Assembly (NCBI GenBank): GCA_905213905.1
Contig: CAJMKD010000011.1
Location: 17,024 to 81,023, forward strand
Direction of reading: 5' to 3'
Origin: an uncultured Sutterella sp.
Lineage (GTDB): Bacteria > Pseudomonadota > Gammaproteobacteria > Burkholderiales > Burkholderiaceae_F
DNA length: 64,000 nucleotides
A program made the translations under genes and the position numbers. Of this stretch, positions 25,694-34,344 are shown piece after piece. A model generated the notes under the pieces. It ran no database searches and had not been told where the DNA came from. It saw nothing but the letters and a program-made list of their open reading frames with translations. Within the stretch, counting starts at the first letter, position 1. Each line of letters begins with the position of its first letter.

Positions 25694-26350
25694 CTAAGAC
25701 TCGCGCCACCATTCGAGGACTTTTTTCTCAACCGCCTCAATGTCCATTTCCGAAGTATCAAGCGTGCGCGCATCTTCTGCTGCGCGAAGGGGGGCAGCAG
25801 CGCGTTCTCTGTCGCGCTTGTCCCGTGCTTCCAGATCCTGAGCAAGCGCTTCGAGATCCGCAGGCTCGCCCCGTTCAAGAAGCTGGCGGTAGCGCCTTTG
25901 AGCGCGAACGCGCGCGCTTGCCGTGAGAAAGACCTTGAGCGTCGCCTCCGGGAACACAACAGTTCCCATGTCGCGCCCATCGGCTACGAGCCCGGGACTG
26001 CGGGCGAATCGACGCTGCAGCTCGAAAAGCGCCTTGCGAACCTGAGGAATGGCAGCAACACGGCTTGTTGCGGCACTCACTTCTTCCGAGCGAATCGCCG
26101 TCGTCACGTCCTCGCCGTCGAGCAGAATGCGCTCGCCCTCGAAAATCGGTTCGAGACGGCTGGCTATATCTTCAAGGGCCTCAGCATCTTCAAGGCCAGC
26201 GCCCTGCTTAAGCGCTGCGTATGTTGCAAGACGATAGAGCGCACCGCTGTCAAGATAATGAAAGCCCAGCGCGCGGGCTACGCGCGCAGCTATGGTTCCC
26301 TTGCCGCTTGCCGCAGGGCCGTCGATGGTGATGACGGGAACTTCTTCCAT
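25694..26350 (-). CDS. cmk: cytidylate kinase
   Basis: Phosphorylates CMP and dCMP. 218 residues from the ATG at 26350, which has AGAGG nine bases upstream; the open frame begins further upstream inside serC. P-loop GPAASGKGT at the N-terminus, the YLDSGALYRL segment, LVADGRDMGTVVFPEA and a KRDRERAAAPL lid region all match. Located between serC and rpsA as in many proteobacteria. Confidence 0.96.
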   Translation of the reverse strand: MEEVPVITIDGPAASGKGTIAARVARALGFHYLDSGALYRLATYAALKQGAGLEDAEALEDIASRLEPIFEGERILLDGEDVTTAIRSEEVSAATSRVAAIPQVRKALFELQRRFARSPGLVADGRDMGTVVFPEATLKVFLTASARVRAQRRYRQLLERGEPADLEALAQDLEARDKRDRERAAAPLRAAEDARTLDTSEMDIEAVEKKVLEWWRES

Positions 26351-26405
26351 GTTCTGCATCCTCTGGAGTTGAGTGGAACAGCTTGTCGTCGTTGTTTCGC
26401 AGCGC

Positions 26406-27506
26406 CTACTTTGCAGCCGCATGCGCATCAGCAAAGCGTCGCATGAAGGCGGACAATTTTTCTGCGCCTTCGAGCGGCATGGCGTTGTACATTGATGCGC
26501 GCAGTCCGCCGACGCTGCGATGGCCGGCCAAATTGTATAGGCCTTCGTCTTGAGCCGCCCGCAAAAACGCCTGCGTCAGCGCATCGCTTCTCAGTCGAAA
26601 AGTGACGTTCATTCGACTACGGTATTCTGGTTCGACCCGCGTCAAATAAAAATCCGGAAAGGCATCAATCGCCTCGTAGACGCAGCTGGAGCGCGCAAGA
26701 GCGCGCTCATGCATGACGCCAACGCCGCCCTCCTTGTCTATCCACTCAGCCATGAGCTTGGCGACGTAAAGCTGAAAAACGGGCGGCGTGTTGGGCGTGC
26801 TCAGCGTTCTCGAATAAACGCCGTAATTCATCAGCGTCGGCACGTCGGGACTCGCAAGTCCGAGAAGATCCTTGCGGATCACAACGATCGCCAATCCTGC
26901 AATGCCGACGTTTTTCTGTGCGGCCGCCCAAAAAAGCCCGAACCGGGATGCGTCAATCGGTCGAGACAAAAAATTGCTCGACATGTCTGCAACAAGCGGG
27001 ACGCCCTCCATTTCGGGCGACGGCACGCGCGAAAACTCAATGCCGTGAATTGTCTCGTTGTCGCAGTAGTAGCAGTATGCGGTCCCTTCAACGAGCGCAA
27101 GCTCTTCGTCTGCCGGCAGCCGCGTCCCGTTCCCTGAAAAGGCAAGCTGGGTCTTCGCAAAGCGCATCGCTTCCTTGGCCGCCGTTTTGCTCCAAGTGCC
27201 AGTCACCAGGTAGGAGGCCACGGGACTTGCGCCCAGCAGATTCATCGGAACCATCGCAAACTGCAATCTGCCGCCGCCCTGGCAAAAGAGAATGTCGTAG
27301 TTCTCCGGAATCGACAGCAACCCTCGAAGGGCATCGCGCAAATCGCGCATCATCGACTGCACTTCCGGCCCACGGTGACTCGCTTCCAAAATGGACCAGC
27401 CGCAGCCGTGATAGTCGAGCAGTTCCGCCTGAATGCGCTTCAGAACGCTTTCGGGGAGCATGGAAGGACCAGGACCGAAATTGAGTACGCGCGACACGCC
27501 TGACAC
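26406..27506 (-). CDS. serC: phosphoserine aminotransferase
   Basis: Second step of serine synthesis, and in some bacteria also used in pyridoxal phosphate synthesis. 366 residues starting at a GTG (VSGVSRVLNFGPGPSMLPE). FGPGP, FCQGGGRLQFAMVPMNLL, VADMSSNFLSRPID and the PLP lysine in AAAQKNVGIAG are all present. gyrA lies upstream with a ~97-base gap holding an 11-bp hairpin, and cmk follows closely. The ribosome binding site is weak. Confidence 0.96.
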   Translation of the reverse strand: MSGVSRVLNFGPGPSMLPESVLKRIQAELLDYHGCGWSILEASHRGPEVQSMMRDLRDALRGLLSIPENYDILFCQGGGRLQFAMVPMNLLGASPVASYLVTGTWSKTAAKEAMRFAKTQLAFSGNGTRLPADEELALVEGTAYCYYCDNETIHGIEFSRVPSPEMEGVPLVADMSSNFLSRPIDASRFGLFWAAAQKNVGIAGLAIVVIRKDLLGLASPDVPTLMNYGVYSRTLSTPNTPPVFQLYVAKLMAEWIDKEGGVGVMHERALARSSCVYEAIDAFPDFYLTRVEPEYRSRMNVTFRLRSDALTQAFLRAAQDEGLYNLAGHRSVGGLRASMYNAMPLEGAEKLSAFMRRFADAHAAAK

Positions 27507-27558
27507 CTTTGAGATTCAAATTAACGAATGGATATCAACGAACGAAGCTGTTCATGCA

Positions 27559-27591
27559 GATGAAGCGGCCTCTCTCGAGCGCCGCTTCATC
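27559..27591. repeat. 11-bp perfect hairpin between gyrA and serC
   Basis: GATGAAGCGGC and GCCGCTTCATC pair exactly around an 11-base loop. No T-tract follows on the minus strand, so it is not a standard terminator. Confidence 0.65.
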
Positions 27592-27603
27592 AAGCAAGAA
27601 AGC

Positions 27604-30348
27604 CTATTGCTGATCGTCGTCCTCTGCCGAATCGACATCATCGGCATCGCTGACGTCCGCATCATCTTCGGGATCATCGGGCTCGACAACATTGGCGTCA
27701 TCAGGCACTTCAATGTCAAGATGATCGATGTCGTCGTCGCTTTCGTTTGCGGTTCTCGCCACAATGCGGACAGACTGCAGCGTATCCTCGCCGAGACGAA
27801 TGAGATGAACGCCGCCTGCGCCGCGGCTGTAAACGCTCACTTCGCTGGCACGTGTCCGGATCACCTTGCCGCCCGTCGAAAGCATCATGATGTCATCCTC
27901 GGGCGAGACCAAGCAGGCAGCAACCACACGGCCATTTCGTTCTGACGTCGAAATGGCCTTGAGACCCATCACACCGCGGCGGTGTTTCGTATATTCCGTG
28001 ACGGGCGTGCGCTTCCCATAGCCATGCTCGGTTGCAGCCAAAATGTCCTTTGATTCATCGTCAACGATGACGAGCGCAATAACACGCTGCCCCTCGCCGA
28101 GGCGCATGCCTCGCACGCCGTGGGCAGTGCGCCCCATCAGGCGGACTGCGGACAAATCAAAGCGCACGCACTTGCCGGCATCGCTGAAGAGCATGACGTC
28201 GTTGCCCTCCTTTGCGATGCCGACGCCGACCAGCACCTCATCTTCGTCGAGAGTCATGGCGATGATGCCCTTGTTGCGGACATTCTTGAAGGTTTCCAGC
28301 GCCGTGCGCTTCACCGTGCCGCGATTCGTCGCCATGACGACGTAATGATCTTTTTCAAACCCCTGGATAGGGAGGATGAAGCTGATGCGTTCGTTTTCAG
28401 CCAGCGGCAGCAGATTCACAATCGGACGTCCGCGCGAATTGGCCTTGCCTTCCGGCAAATCGAAAACGTCAATCGGATAAACGCGTCCGCTCGTAGAGAA
28501 GCAAAGAATGATGTCGTGAGAATTCGCGATGAAGAGCGCCTCGATCACGTCATCCTTCGTCGTTGCCTGCACATTGCGGCCCTTGCCGCCCCGAGTCTGC
28601 GCATTGTAGTCGGCGAGTTCCTGACTCTTGACGTACCCGCCCTCTGTGAGCGTCACGACCATGTCGCGGCGCGGAATAAGATCGCGCTTGTTGAAGTTCG
28701 GATCCCCTTCCAGATCAATCGTCGAGCGTCGCGCATCGCCGAACTCTTCCTTGATCGCGCGAAGTTCTTCCGAAATGATCGCGCTCACCCTGGCAGGTTT
28801 CGCAAGAATGTCGATCAGATCAAAGATGCGCTCCATTGTCTCGCGATAGTCGGACAGGATTTTTTCGCGTTCCAGCCCCGTCAAGCGACGAAGATTCATC
28901 GCCAGAATGTTGTCGACCTGCGTCTTCGTCAGATAGTAGAGGCCGTCGGCATGAAGGCCGCGCTCCGAATCCATGGCTTCGGGGTAGACATCACGGCCGT
29001 TTGCAGCTGCACGTCGGGCAATTTCGCTGGCAAAGCCCGGCGCCCACCCCCGCCCGAGCAGCGCAGCCTGCGCTTCCTCAACTGTCTGAGATTCACGGAT
29101 GAGACGAATGAACTCATCAATGTTGGCCAAGGCAATCGCCTGGCCTTCGAGAATGTGTCCAGCCTCGCGCGCCTTGCGCAAACGGAAGATCGTGCGGCGC
29201 GTGACAACCTCACGGCGATGCGCGAGGAAGCACTCGATCATCTGCTTGAGGTTGAGAAGCATCGGCTGACCGTCGACGAGCGCGACCATGTTCATGCCGA
29301 AGCTTTCCTGCATCTGCGTATTCTTGAAGAGATTGTTCAGGACCACTTCCGGCATCGTACCTTGCTTGAGGTCGATCGCGATGCGCACCTGCTTGGTCGA
29401 CTCGTCGCGCATCTCTGAGATGCCTTCGAGCTTCTTGTCGCGCCAAAGCTCATGCATGCGCTCGTACATGACCCGTTTATTGACCATGTACGGAATTTCG
29501 TCGACAACAATGCGCGTGCGGCCGTTGCCGAACTCCTCCAGATGGGTTCTTGCACGCATGACGACGCGCCCTCGCCCTGTCCGATAGCCCTGATGAACGC
29601 CAGAAAGGCCGAAAATGATGCCGCCGGTCGGAAAGTCCGGCGCAGGCATCAGTTCTATAAGGGACTCAATCGAACAGTCGGGATGCTCAAGCGCATAAAG
29701 GCAGGCGCTCACCGTTTCCGACAAATTGTGCGGCGGAATGTTGGTTGCCATGCCGACAGCAATGCCGGCAGAGCCGTTGATGAGAAGCTCAGGCAGGCGA
29801 GTCGGCAGCACAACTGGCTCTTGTTCCGAATTGTCGAAATTCGGCACGAAATCGACCGTATCTTCATTGATGTCCGCCAGCATCTCGGCGGCGATCTTTT
29901 CGAGACGCACTTCGGTGTAGCGCATGGCCGCCGCACTGTCGCCGTCGATCGAGCCGAAGTTGCCCTGTCCGTAAATGAGCGGATAGCGCATCGAGAAGTC
30001 CTGCGCCATTCGCACAATCGTCTGATATGCAGCGCTGTCGCCATGCGGGTGATACTTGCCGAGCACTTCACCCACAACACGAGCCGCTTTTTTGGTCGGA
30101 TTATTGTGAGTGTTTCCGATTTCCTTCATCGCATAGAGCACGCGGCGATGTACCGGCTTCAAGCCGTCGCGCACATCGGGAAGCGCACGTCCGACGATTA
30201 CGCTCATGGCGTAGTCGAGATAGGAGCGACGCATTTCCGTCTCAAGCGACACCGGCAGAAGCTCCTGCGCAATGGCGTTGCCGGACGTCGGAGAGCCGCC
30301 GTCGTCCTGAGGCAGATCTTCGTCCTGGGTGTTCTTCTCTTCGTCCAT
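27604..30348 (-). CDS. gyrA: DNA gyrase subunit A
   Basis: Introduces negative supercoils with GyrB. 914 residues. Catalytic tyrosine Y144 in AAMRYTEVRLE. The quinolone-resistance region reads HPHGDSAAYQTIVRMAQ: the Ser83 equivalent is S105, but the Asp87 equivalent is Gln (Q109, codon CAG). The C-terminal domain is complete, with GyrA box QTRGGKG (consensus QRRGGKG) and a long acidic tail rich in Asp. An AAGGAA ribosome binding site precedes the ATG and an extended -10 promoter lies ~95 bases upstream. ParC is excluded by the GyrA box and C-terminal propeller. Confidence 0.97.
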   Translation of the reverse strand: MDEEKNTQDEDLPQDDGGSPTSGNAIAQELLPVSLETEMRRSYLDYAMSVIVGRALPDVRDGLKPVHRRVLYAMKEIGNTHNNPTKKAARVVGEVLGKYHPHGDSAAYQTIVRMAQDFSMRYPLIYGQGNFGSIDGDSAAAMRYTEVRLEKIAAEMLADINEDTVDFVPNFDNSEQEPVVLPTRLPELLINGSAGIAVGMATNIPPHNLSETVSACLYALEHPDCSIESLIELMPAPDFPTGGIIFGLSGVHQGYRTGRGRVVMRARTHLEEFGNGRTRIVVDEIPYMVNKRVMYERMHELWRDKKLEGISEMRDESTKQVRIAIDLKQGTMPEVVLNNLFKNTQMQESFGMNMVALVDGQPMLLNLKQMIECFLAHRREVVTRRTIFRLRKAREAGHILEGQAIALANIDEFIRLIRESQTVEEAQAALLGRGWAPGFASEIARRAAANGRDVYPEAMDSERGLHADGLYYLTKTQVDNILAMNLRRLTGLEREKILSDYRETMERIFDLIDILAKPARVSAIISEELRAIKEEFGDARRSTIDLEGDPNFNKRDLIPRRDMVVTLTEGGYVKSQELADYNAQTRGGKGRNVQATTKDDVIEALFIANSHDIILCFSTSGRVYPIDVFDLPEGKANSRGRPIVNLLPLAENERISFILPIQGFEKDHYVVMATNRGTVKRTALETFKNVRNKGIIAMTLDEDEVLVGVGIAKEGNDVMLFSDAGKCVRFDLSAVRLMGRTAHGVRGMRLGEGQRVIALVIVDDESKDILAATEHGYGKRTPVTEYTKHRRGVMGLKAISTSERNGRVVAACLVSPEDDIMMLSTGGKVIRTRASEVSVYSRGAGGVHLIRLGEDTLQSVRIVARTANESDDDIDHLDIEVPDDANVVEPDDPEDDADVSDADDVDSAEDDDQQ

Positions 30349-30437
30349 CGAGACTGATTCCTTGACTTGTGGAAAGCGGCGAGCCGACCCGCACGCCGGC
30401 GACCACCGGGCGCATCAACTCGTTCTGCAAACTGTCA

Positions 30438-30446
30438 ATTGTATCA
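30438..30446 (-). promoter_or_regulatory. Extended -10 promoter of gyrA
   Basis: TGATACAAT on the minus strand (30446-30438) matches TGN-TATAAT. The -35 is poor. It gives a ~80-base leader to the gyrA ATG. Confidence 0.5.
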
Positions 30447-30663
30447 GCATGCTGACCCACCACACGAAAAGCGGATGCACTCTTTAGGCAAATCAAGCAA
30501 TTAGCTCCTATCGGTACGCAGGGGGAATCCGCTAGACGCATAGCGCTGCACCGGTCTGAGCCCGCCGCTTCAAGCCGCTAGAATGGCGGGCATCATCATG
30601 CCGTGCGTCCTGGCCGCGCAGGCCTCTGGCGCCGGCAACTTTAAAAAAACGGAAGGATCTCTC

Positions 30664-31983
30664 ATGCAGCACGCTGACACCATTATCGAAGCCCGTTGGG
30701 TTCTGCCCATCGCACCCAAGGGCGTCATTTTGGAAAACCACAGCATCATCATTCGCGACGGCCGAATCGCCGCCGTGCTTCCGAATGCGGATGCCAGGCT
30801 TCAATACGAATCCGACGATGTCGTAACGCTTCCCGACAGCCTTGTGATGCCGGGTTTTGTCAACCTGCACTCTCATGCCGCGATGAACCTCGTGCGCGGT
30901 CTCGGCGCGGACCTGCCGCTGATGGATTGGCTCACGACCAAGATCTGGCCTGCAGAGGGCAAGCTCATGAGTCCGGACTTTGTGCGGGAAGGCGCATATA
31001 TCGCCGGGCTTGAAATGGCCGCCAGCGGCATCACCACGACATCGGACCATTATTTCTTCCCGCTTGATGCCGCTCATGGGCTGCGCGATGCCGGGCTGCG
31101 CTGCGCGACATCTGCTTTCGTCATAGGCTTTCCCTCCGCTTGGGCCAAGAATGACGCCGAATACCTGCGCCGCGCTGAGGAGACGCTTGAGGCCTGCCAG
31201 AACAATCCCTTCCTGCGGGCAACGGTAGCGCCGCATGCGCCCTATACCGTAAGCGATGATGCGCTCAAAGCATGCGCCGAACTATCCGTCAAATACGATG
31301 CGCCTATTCACATGCACGTGCATGAAACCGCCGTAGAGGTTGCCGACTCATTGCGAGATCATGGCGTACGCCCCCTTGAGCGCCTGGAGCGCCTCGGTCT
31401 CGTCACAGACAAGCTCATAGCCGTTCATGCCGTTCACCTCAACGATGAAGATATCGACCGTCTCGCTCGGGCTGGCGCCTCCGCCTGCCACTGCCCCTGC
31501 TCGAATCTCAAGCTTGCCAGCGGCTTCTCGCCCGTAGCCAAGCTTCTCGAGCGCGGCGTCAACCTTGGCATCGGCACCGACGGCGCAGCAAGCAACGACA
31601 AGCTCGACATGCTTGGCGAAACGCGCCTGGCTGCCATGCTTGCAAAGGCTGTCGCCGGCAACACAACTGCCGCGACCGTATTCGACATGCTGGAAGCTGC
31701 AACGCTCGGCGGCGCAAGAGCACTGCACTGGGACGACAAAATCGGCTCAGTGGAAGCCGGCAAGGAAGCCGACCTCATCGCCGTCAAGCTCTCGTCGGTG
31801 CAATCGATTCCCGTCCAAGACCCGGCCGCCCAGCTTCTTTATGCAGCAGGTCGAGAAAACATCACGCACACCTGGGTGAGCGGACGTCTTATTGCGATTA
31901 GGCAAGAAAATGTTGCTTACCAGGACTTAAACGCAACAGCTCGCGCTATGTCCATTGCGCGGAAATGGCAAAATAGAATGTGA
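30664..31983 (+). CDS. TRZ/ATZ-family amidohydrolase (MtaD-like deaminase)
   Basis: 439 residues, metal-dependent hydrolase of the chlorohydrolase/cytosine deaminase group. Metal ligands are visible: HSHAAMN (HxH), MHVHET, AVHAVHL and GTDGAASNDKLDM (Asp). The closest functional names are 5-methylthioadenosine/S-adenosylhomocysteine deaminase and related TRZ/ATZ hydrolases. The ATG at 30664 has GGAAGGA six bases upstream; a longer frame begins at 30583 but lacks this. In many betaproteobacteria this gene lies just before ubiG and gph; here an OmpA-like gene and then gph follow, and ubiG is missing from between them. A -10 TAGAAT is at 30579-30584. Confidence 0.88.
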   Translation: MQHADTIIEARWVLPIAPKGVILENHSIIIRDGRIAAVLPNADARLQYESDDVVTLPDSLVMPGFVNLHSHAAMNLVRGLGADLPLMDWLTTKIWPAEGKLMSPDFVREGAYIAGLEMAASGITTTSDHYFFPLDAAHGLRDAGLRCATSAFVIGFPSAWAKNDAEYLRRAEETLEACQNNPFLRATVAPHAPYTVSDDALKACAELSVKYDAPIHMHVHETAVEVADSLRDHGVRPLERLERLGLVTDKLIAVHAVHLNDEDIDRLARAGASACHCPCSNLKLASGFSPVAKLLERGVNLGIGTDGAASNDKLDMLGETRLAAMLAKAVAGNTTAATVFDMLEAATLGGARALHWDDKIGSVEAGKEADLIAVKLSSVQSIPVQDPAAQLLYAAGRENITHTWVSGRLIAIRQENVAYQDLNATARAMSIARKWQNRM

Positions 31984-32076
31984 TTAATCGCCTGTCGCTC
32001 CCCTGCGTTCGGTCACTTTCTCCCGCAAGGTGCTTTTTTTGGGGAAAAACCTGTTCCGCAGTCGACGAGAGGCGCT

Positions 32077-32132
32077 TACAATGTGGTTCTAAAAATTTGA
32101 AGATGGATGTTCGCCTGTCAGGACGAACATCC
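32077..32132 (+). promoter_or_regulatory. ompA-like leader: -10 and a 9-bp stem-loop
   Basis: TACAAT (32077-32082) could be a -10. Downstream GGATGTTCG (32105-32113) and CGAACATCC (32124-32132) form a perfect stem with a ten-base loop, ~100 bases before the start codon. A 5' stem-loop would fit the stabilised leaders of abundant outer-membrane protein mRNAs, but it could also end the upstream transcript. Confidence 0.4.
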
Positions 32133-32232
32133 TGTTCCCTTCATTTAGGCTTGGATGACCTTTCGGTGCTGTCTTCCTTAGGGCGCACAACATAAAAATC
32201 GTCCATTCCCGTTGTTTTGAGGAAAAAAACAC

Positions 32233-32904
32233 ATGAAGACTTCCGCGAAGATTGGCGGCCTCGTTGCCGCCGTGATGCTTGCCGTTTCCGGCGCCTCGTT
32301 CGCCGCCGAACAGGTGAATCCGTATGTCCACTCGACCTCGGGCGACATCGTCAAGAACAGCACGGGCCTCTGCTGGCGCACGGGCTTCTGGACGCCGGCA
32401 CTGGCTGAAGCGCTCGGTGTGAACGGCGACGGCTGCGCCTGCGACGCTGACATTTTGGACGCAGCAGCCTGCAAGGCTGTTGAAGAACCCGCGCCCGTCA
32501 AGGCTGCTGAAAAAGTGACCTTCTCGGCCGACATGCTCTTCAACTACAACCGTTCCGTGCTGAAGGATGAAGGCAAGGCCGTTCTTGACGACCTCGTCTC
32601 CCGCATCGCCGGCGTTGACATTGAAGTTATCCTTTCGACCGGCTACGCCGACCGCATTGGTTCCGACAAGTTCAACGAACGCCTCTCTCTCAAGCGTGCT
32701 GAAGCCGTCAAGGCTTACCTCGTCTCGAAGGGCGTCGATGCTCAGCTGATCCAGACGGAAGGCAAGGGCGAAGCTGATCCGGTCGTCAACTGCCCGAATC
32801 CTTCCCGCAACGGTCAGATCAAGAACTTCCGTGAACTCGTTCGCTGCCTCGCTCCCAACCGCCGCGCCGTGGTTGAAGTTGTCGGCACGCGTCCTGCGGA
32901 ATAA
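32233..32904 (+). CDS. OmpA-family outer membrane/peptidoglycan-binding protein
   Basis: 223 residues. Signal peptide with cleavage expected after ASFA (~24). A short Cys-containing N-terminal region (CWRTGFW, CACDADILDAAAC) leads into an OmpA C-terminal domain (VTFSADMLFNYNRSVLKDEG, then STGYADRIGSDKFNERLSLKRAEAVK and NRRAVVEVVG), which binds diaminopimelate in peptidoglycan. There is no eight-stranded barrel, so it is a periplasmic anchor type, as seen in other Burkholderiales. GAGG lies ten bases upstream of the ATG. Codon use looks highly biased, suggesting strong expression. Followed by a terminator. Confidence 0.9.
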   Translation: MKTSAKIGGLVAAVMLAVSGASFAAEQVNPYVHSTSGDIVKNSTGLCWRTGFWTPALAEALGVNGDGCACDADILDAAACKAVEEPAPVKAAEKVTFSADMLFNYNRSVLKDEGKAVLDDLVSRIAGVDIEVILSTGYADRIGSDKFNERLSLKRAEAVKAYLVSKGVDAQLIQTEGKGEADPVVNCPNPSRNGQIKNFRELVRCLAPNRRAVVEVVGTRPAE

Positions 32905-32962
32905 AGCCGAAACAAAATCGCATGCCGACGGATAACTTCCGTTGATGCACCGATTTCGACGA

Positions 32963-32995
32963 AAGCCCCTGCTTTCCGGCAGGGGCTTATTTTTT
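32963..32995 (+). terminator. Rho-independent terminator after the OmpA-like gene
   Basis: AAGCCCCTGC/GCAGGGGCTT ten-bp stem with a six-base loop, followed by ATTTTTT. Confidence 0.88.
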
Positions 32996-33017
32996 ACGTT
33001 TGCCGAGCTGATGCGAC

Positions 33018-33704
33018 ATGATTAAATATGTTCTTTTCGACCTTGACGGCACGCTTGTAGACACCGCCCCCGATCTTGCTGCTGCCGCAAACAAATTGCG
33101 CACAGATCGTGCCTTGGCGCCGCTGTCGTTTGATGAGCTTCGTCCGCTTACCGGACGTGGCGCCACGACGCTCGTCAAGGCAGCGCTCGGCAAAGGACCA
33201 GACGACCCAGAATTTGCTGCGCTTCGCAAAGAGTTCCTGCGCAACTACGAAGCACGCCTCGCGCTGGCATCCAAACCTTTCCCCGGCATCGTCGATCTGC
33301 TCGAAACGCTCGACGCAGACGGCATTCAAGCGGCAGTCGTCACCAACAAGCAGTCCGCTTATGCCGAATTCATTCTTAATGCTCTCGGCCTGCGCGTTTT
33401 TTTTGCTGCTGTCGTCGGCAGCGATACGTCGGGTTCGGCCATGAAGCCTTCGCCCGCAGGAATCCGCCTCGCCATGGCGGAGCTCGGCGCCGCGCAGGAC
33501 GAAACCATTTACGTCGGAGACACGGCAACCGACATCACTGCCTCACTTGCTGCAGGCATCCCCTGCATTTTTGTTCGTTGGAATGACCTGACCGCACCGG
33601 TGCCGGCAATAGCGGATAAGGCCCTCGTCATGACGCAGCCCGAAGCTGTCCGGACAGCCATTCAGGGTCGCAAGCCCCTCCCTCTTAACGCCGCAAACAG
33701 GTAA
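33018..33704 (+). CDS. gph: phosphoglycolate phosphatase (HAD family)
   Basis: 228 residues. HAD motif I DLDGTLVDT near the N-terminus, motif II VVTNK, motif III MKPSPAG and motif IV YVGDTATDI. Removes phosphate from 2-phosphoglycolate formed during DNA repair or oxygenation. Other small-substrate HAD phosphatases look similar, so the substrate is inferred from position near the amidohydrolase (the mtaD-ubiG-gph neighbourhood) and similarity to Gph. Confidence 0.85.
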   Translation: MIKYVLFDLDGTLVDTAPDLAAAANKLRTDRALAPLSFDELRPLTGRGATTLVKAALGKGPDDPEFAALRKEFLRNYEARLALASKPFPGIVDLLETLDADGIQAAVVTNKQSAYAEFILNALGLRVFFAAVVGSDTSGSAMKPSPAGIRLAMAELGAAQDETIYVGDTATDITASLAAGIPCIFVRWNDLTAPVPAIADKALVMTQPEAVRTAIQGRKPLPLNAANR

Positions 33705-33798
33705 ACAAGCCGAACCGTCTAGAAACTTCCTGCAACAACATTATCAGCGCCGATGCCACGACAAGCGAATCATGCGCTATGATGGGCATCCTTATTCA

Positions 33799-34160
33799 GG
33801 GGGTGTCTTGGCTTCGACGGGGACGCGGACGCTGAATGGGGCATGCCGAGGTGCAGTCACCTCGTAAATCCGCTGCAAACAAATAAACGCCAACAACAAG
33901 CGTTTCGCTCTCGCCGCCTAATAGGCGAGATGCTGCACTGATTTGACTATGGGTCAGGTCGGGCAACCGACAGCAGCATCGTTTTACATAGCCTAGGTTC
34001 TGCAGCCGTCGTCGATGCAGAGCCGAAACCAAGACGTCTAGCCTGCTGTTGGCCCGTCGATCGGCAAAGCCGCAGGCGAATCTCAAATCATTCGACTACG
34101 CATGTAGAACCATCGGAAAAAGGTTTCCGGACGCGGGTTCAACTCCCGCCACCTCCACCA
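33799..34160 (+). ncRNA. ssrA: transfer-messenger RNA (tmRNA)
   Basis: 362 nt. The 5' end GGGGGTGTCTTGGCTTCGACGG and 3' end (TTCAACTCCCGCCACCTCCACCA, split here by its arms) form the tRNA-like acceptor stem GGGGGUG/CACCUCC with a T-loop. The internal reading frame resumes at GCC and encodes ANNKRFALAA followed by TAA TAG, close to the ANDExFALAA tags of betaproteobacteria. CCA is encoded. A -10 TATGAT (33778-33783) lies just upstream and a strong terminator just downstream. It releases stalled ribosomes together with SmpB. Confidence 0.97.
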
Positions 34161-34166
34161 GTTTTC

Positions 34167-34204
34167 AAAGGCCTGCGGCTCACAACGAGACCGCGGGCCT
34201 TTTT
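34167..34204 (+). terminator. Terminator of tmRNA
   Basis: AAAGGCCTGCGG pairs with CCGCGGGCCTTT (one T.G pair) around a 12-base loop, then TTTT. Confidence 0.88.
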
Positions 34205-34344
34205 ATTTCCGCGCTTTCATCAAGTGCACCGCGGCTGAGTTTTCAATCTTCGGCAACAGTGCGTTTCAATTCTTCGTGCGGGTGGATAATTTGAGAACAA
34301 TAATGTGAGTTACAGATACCTTTCTGGATGAGGAACAACGCAAT

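Noticed and set aside
24206..26446. A 746-codon open frame opposite rpsA and cmk
   Set aside because: Its sequence is the antisense image of two certain genes with biased codon use; it has no recognisable domain and no ribosome binding site.
28120..29418. A 432-codon open frame opposite gyrA
   Set aside because: Same reason: antisense to a complete, conserved gyrA, with low-complexity His/Arg-rich translation.
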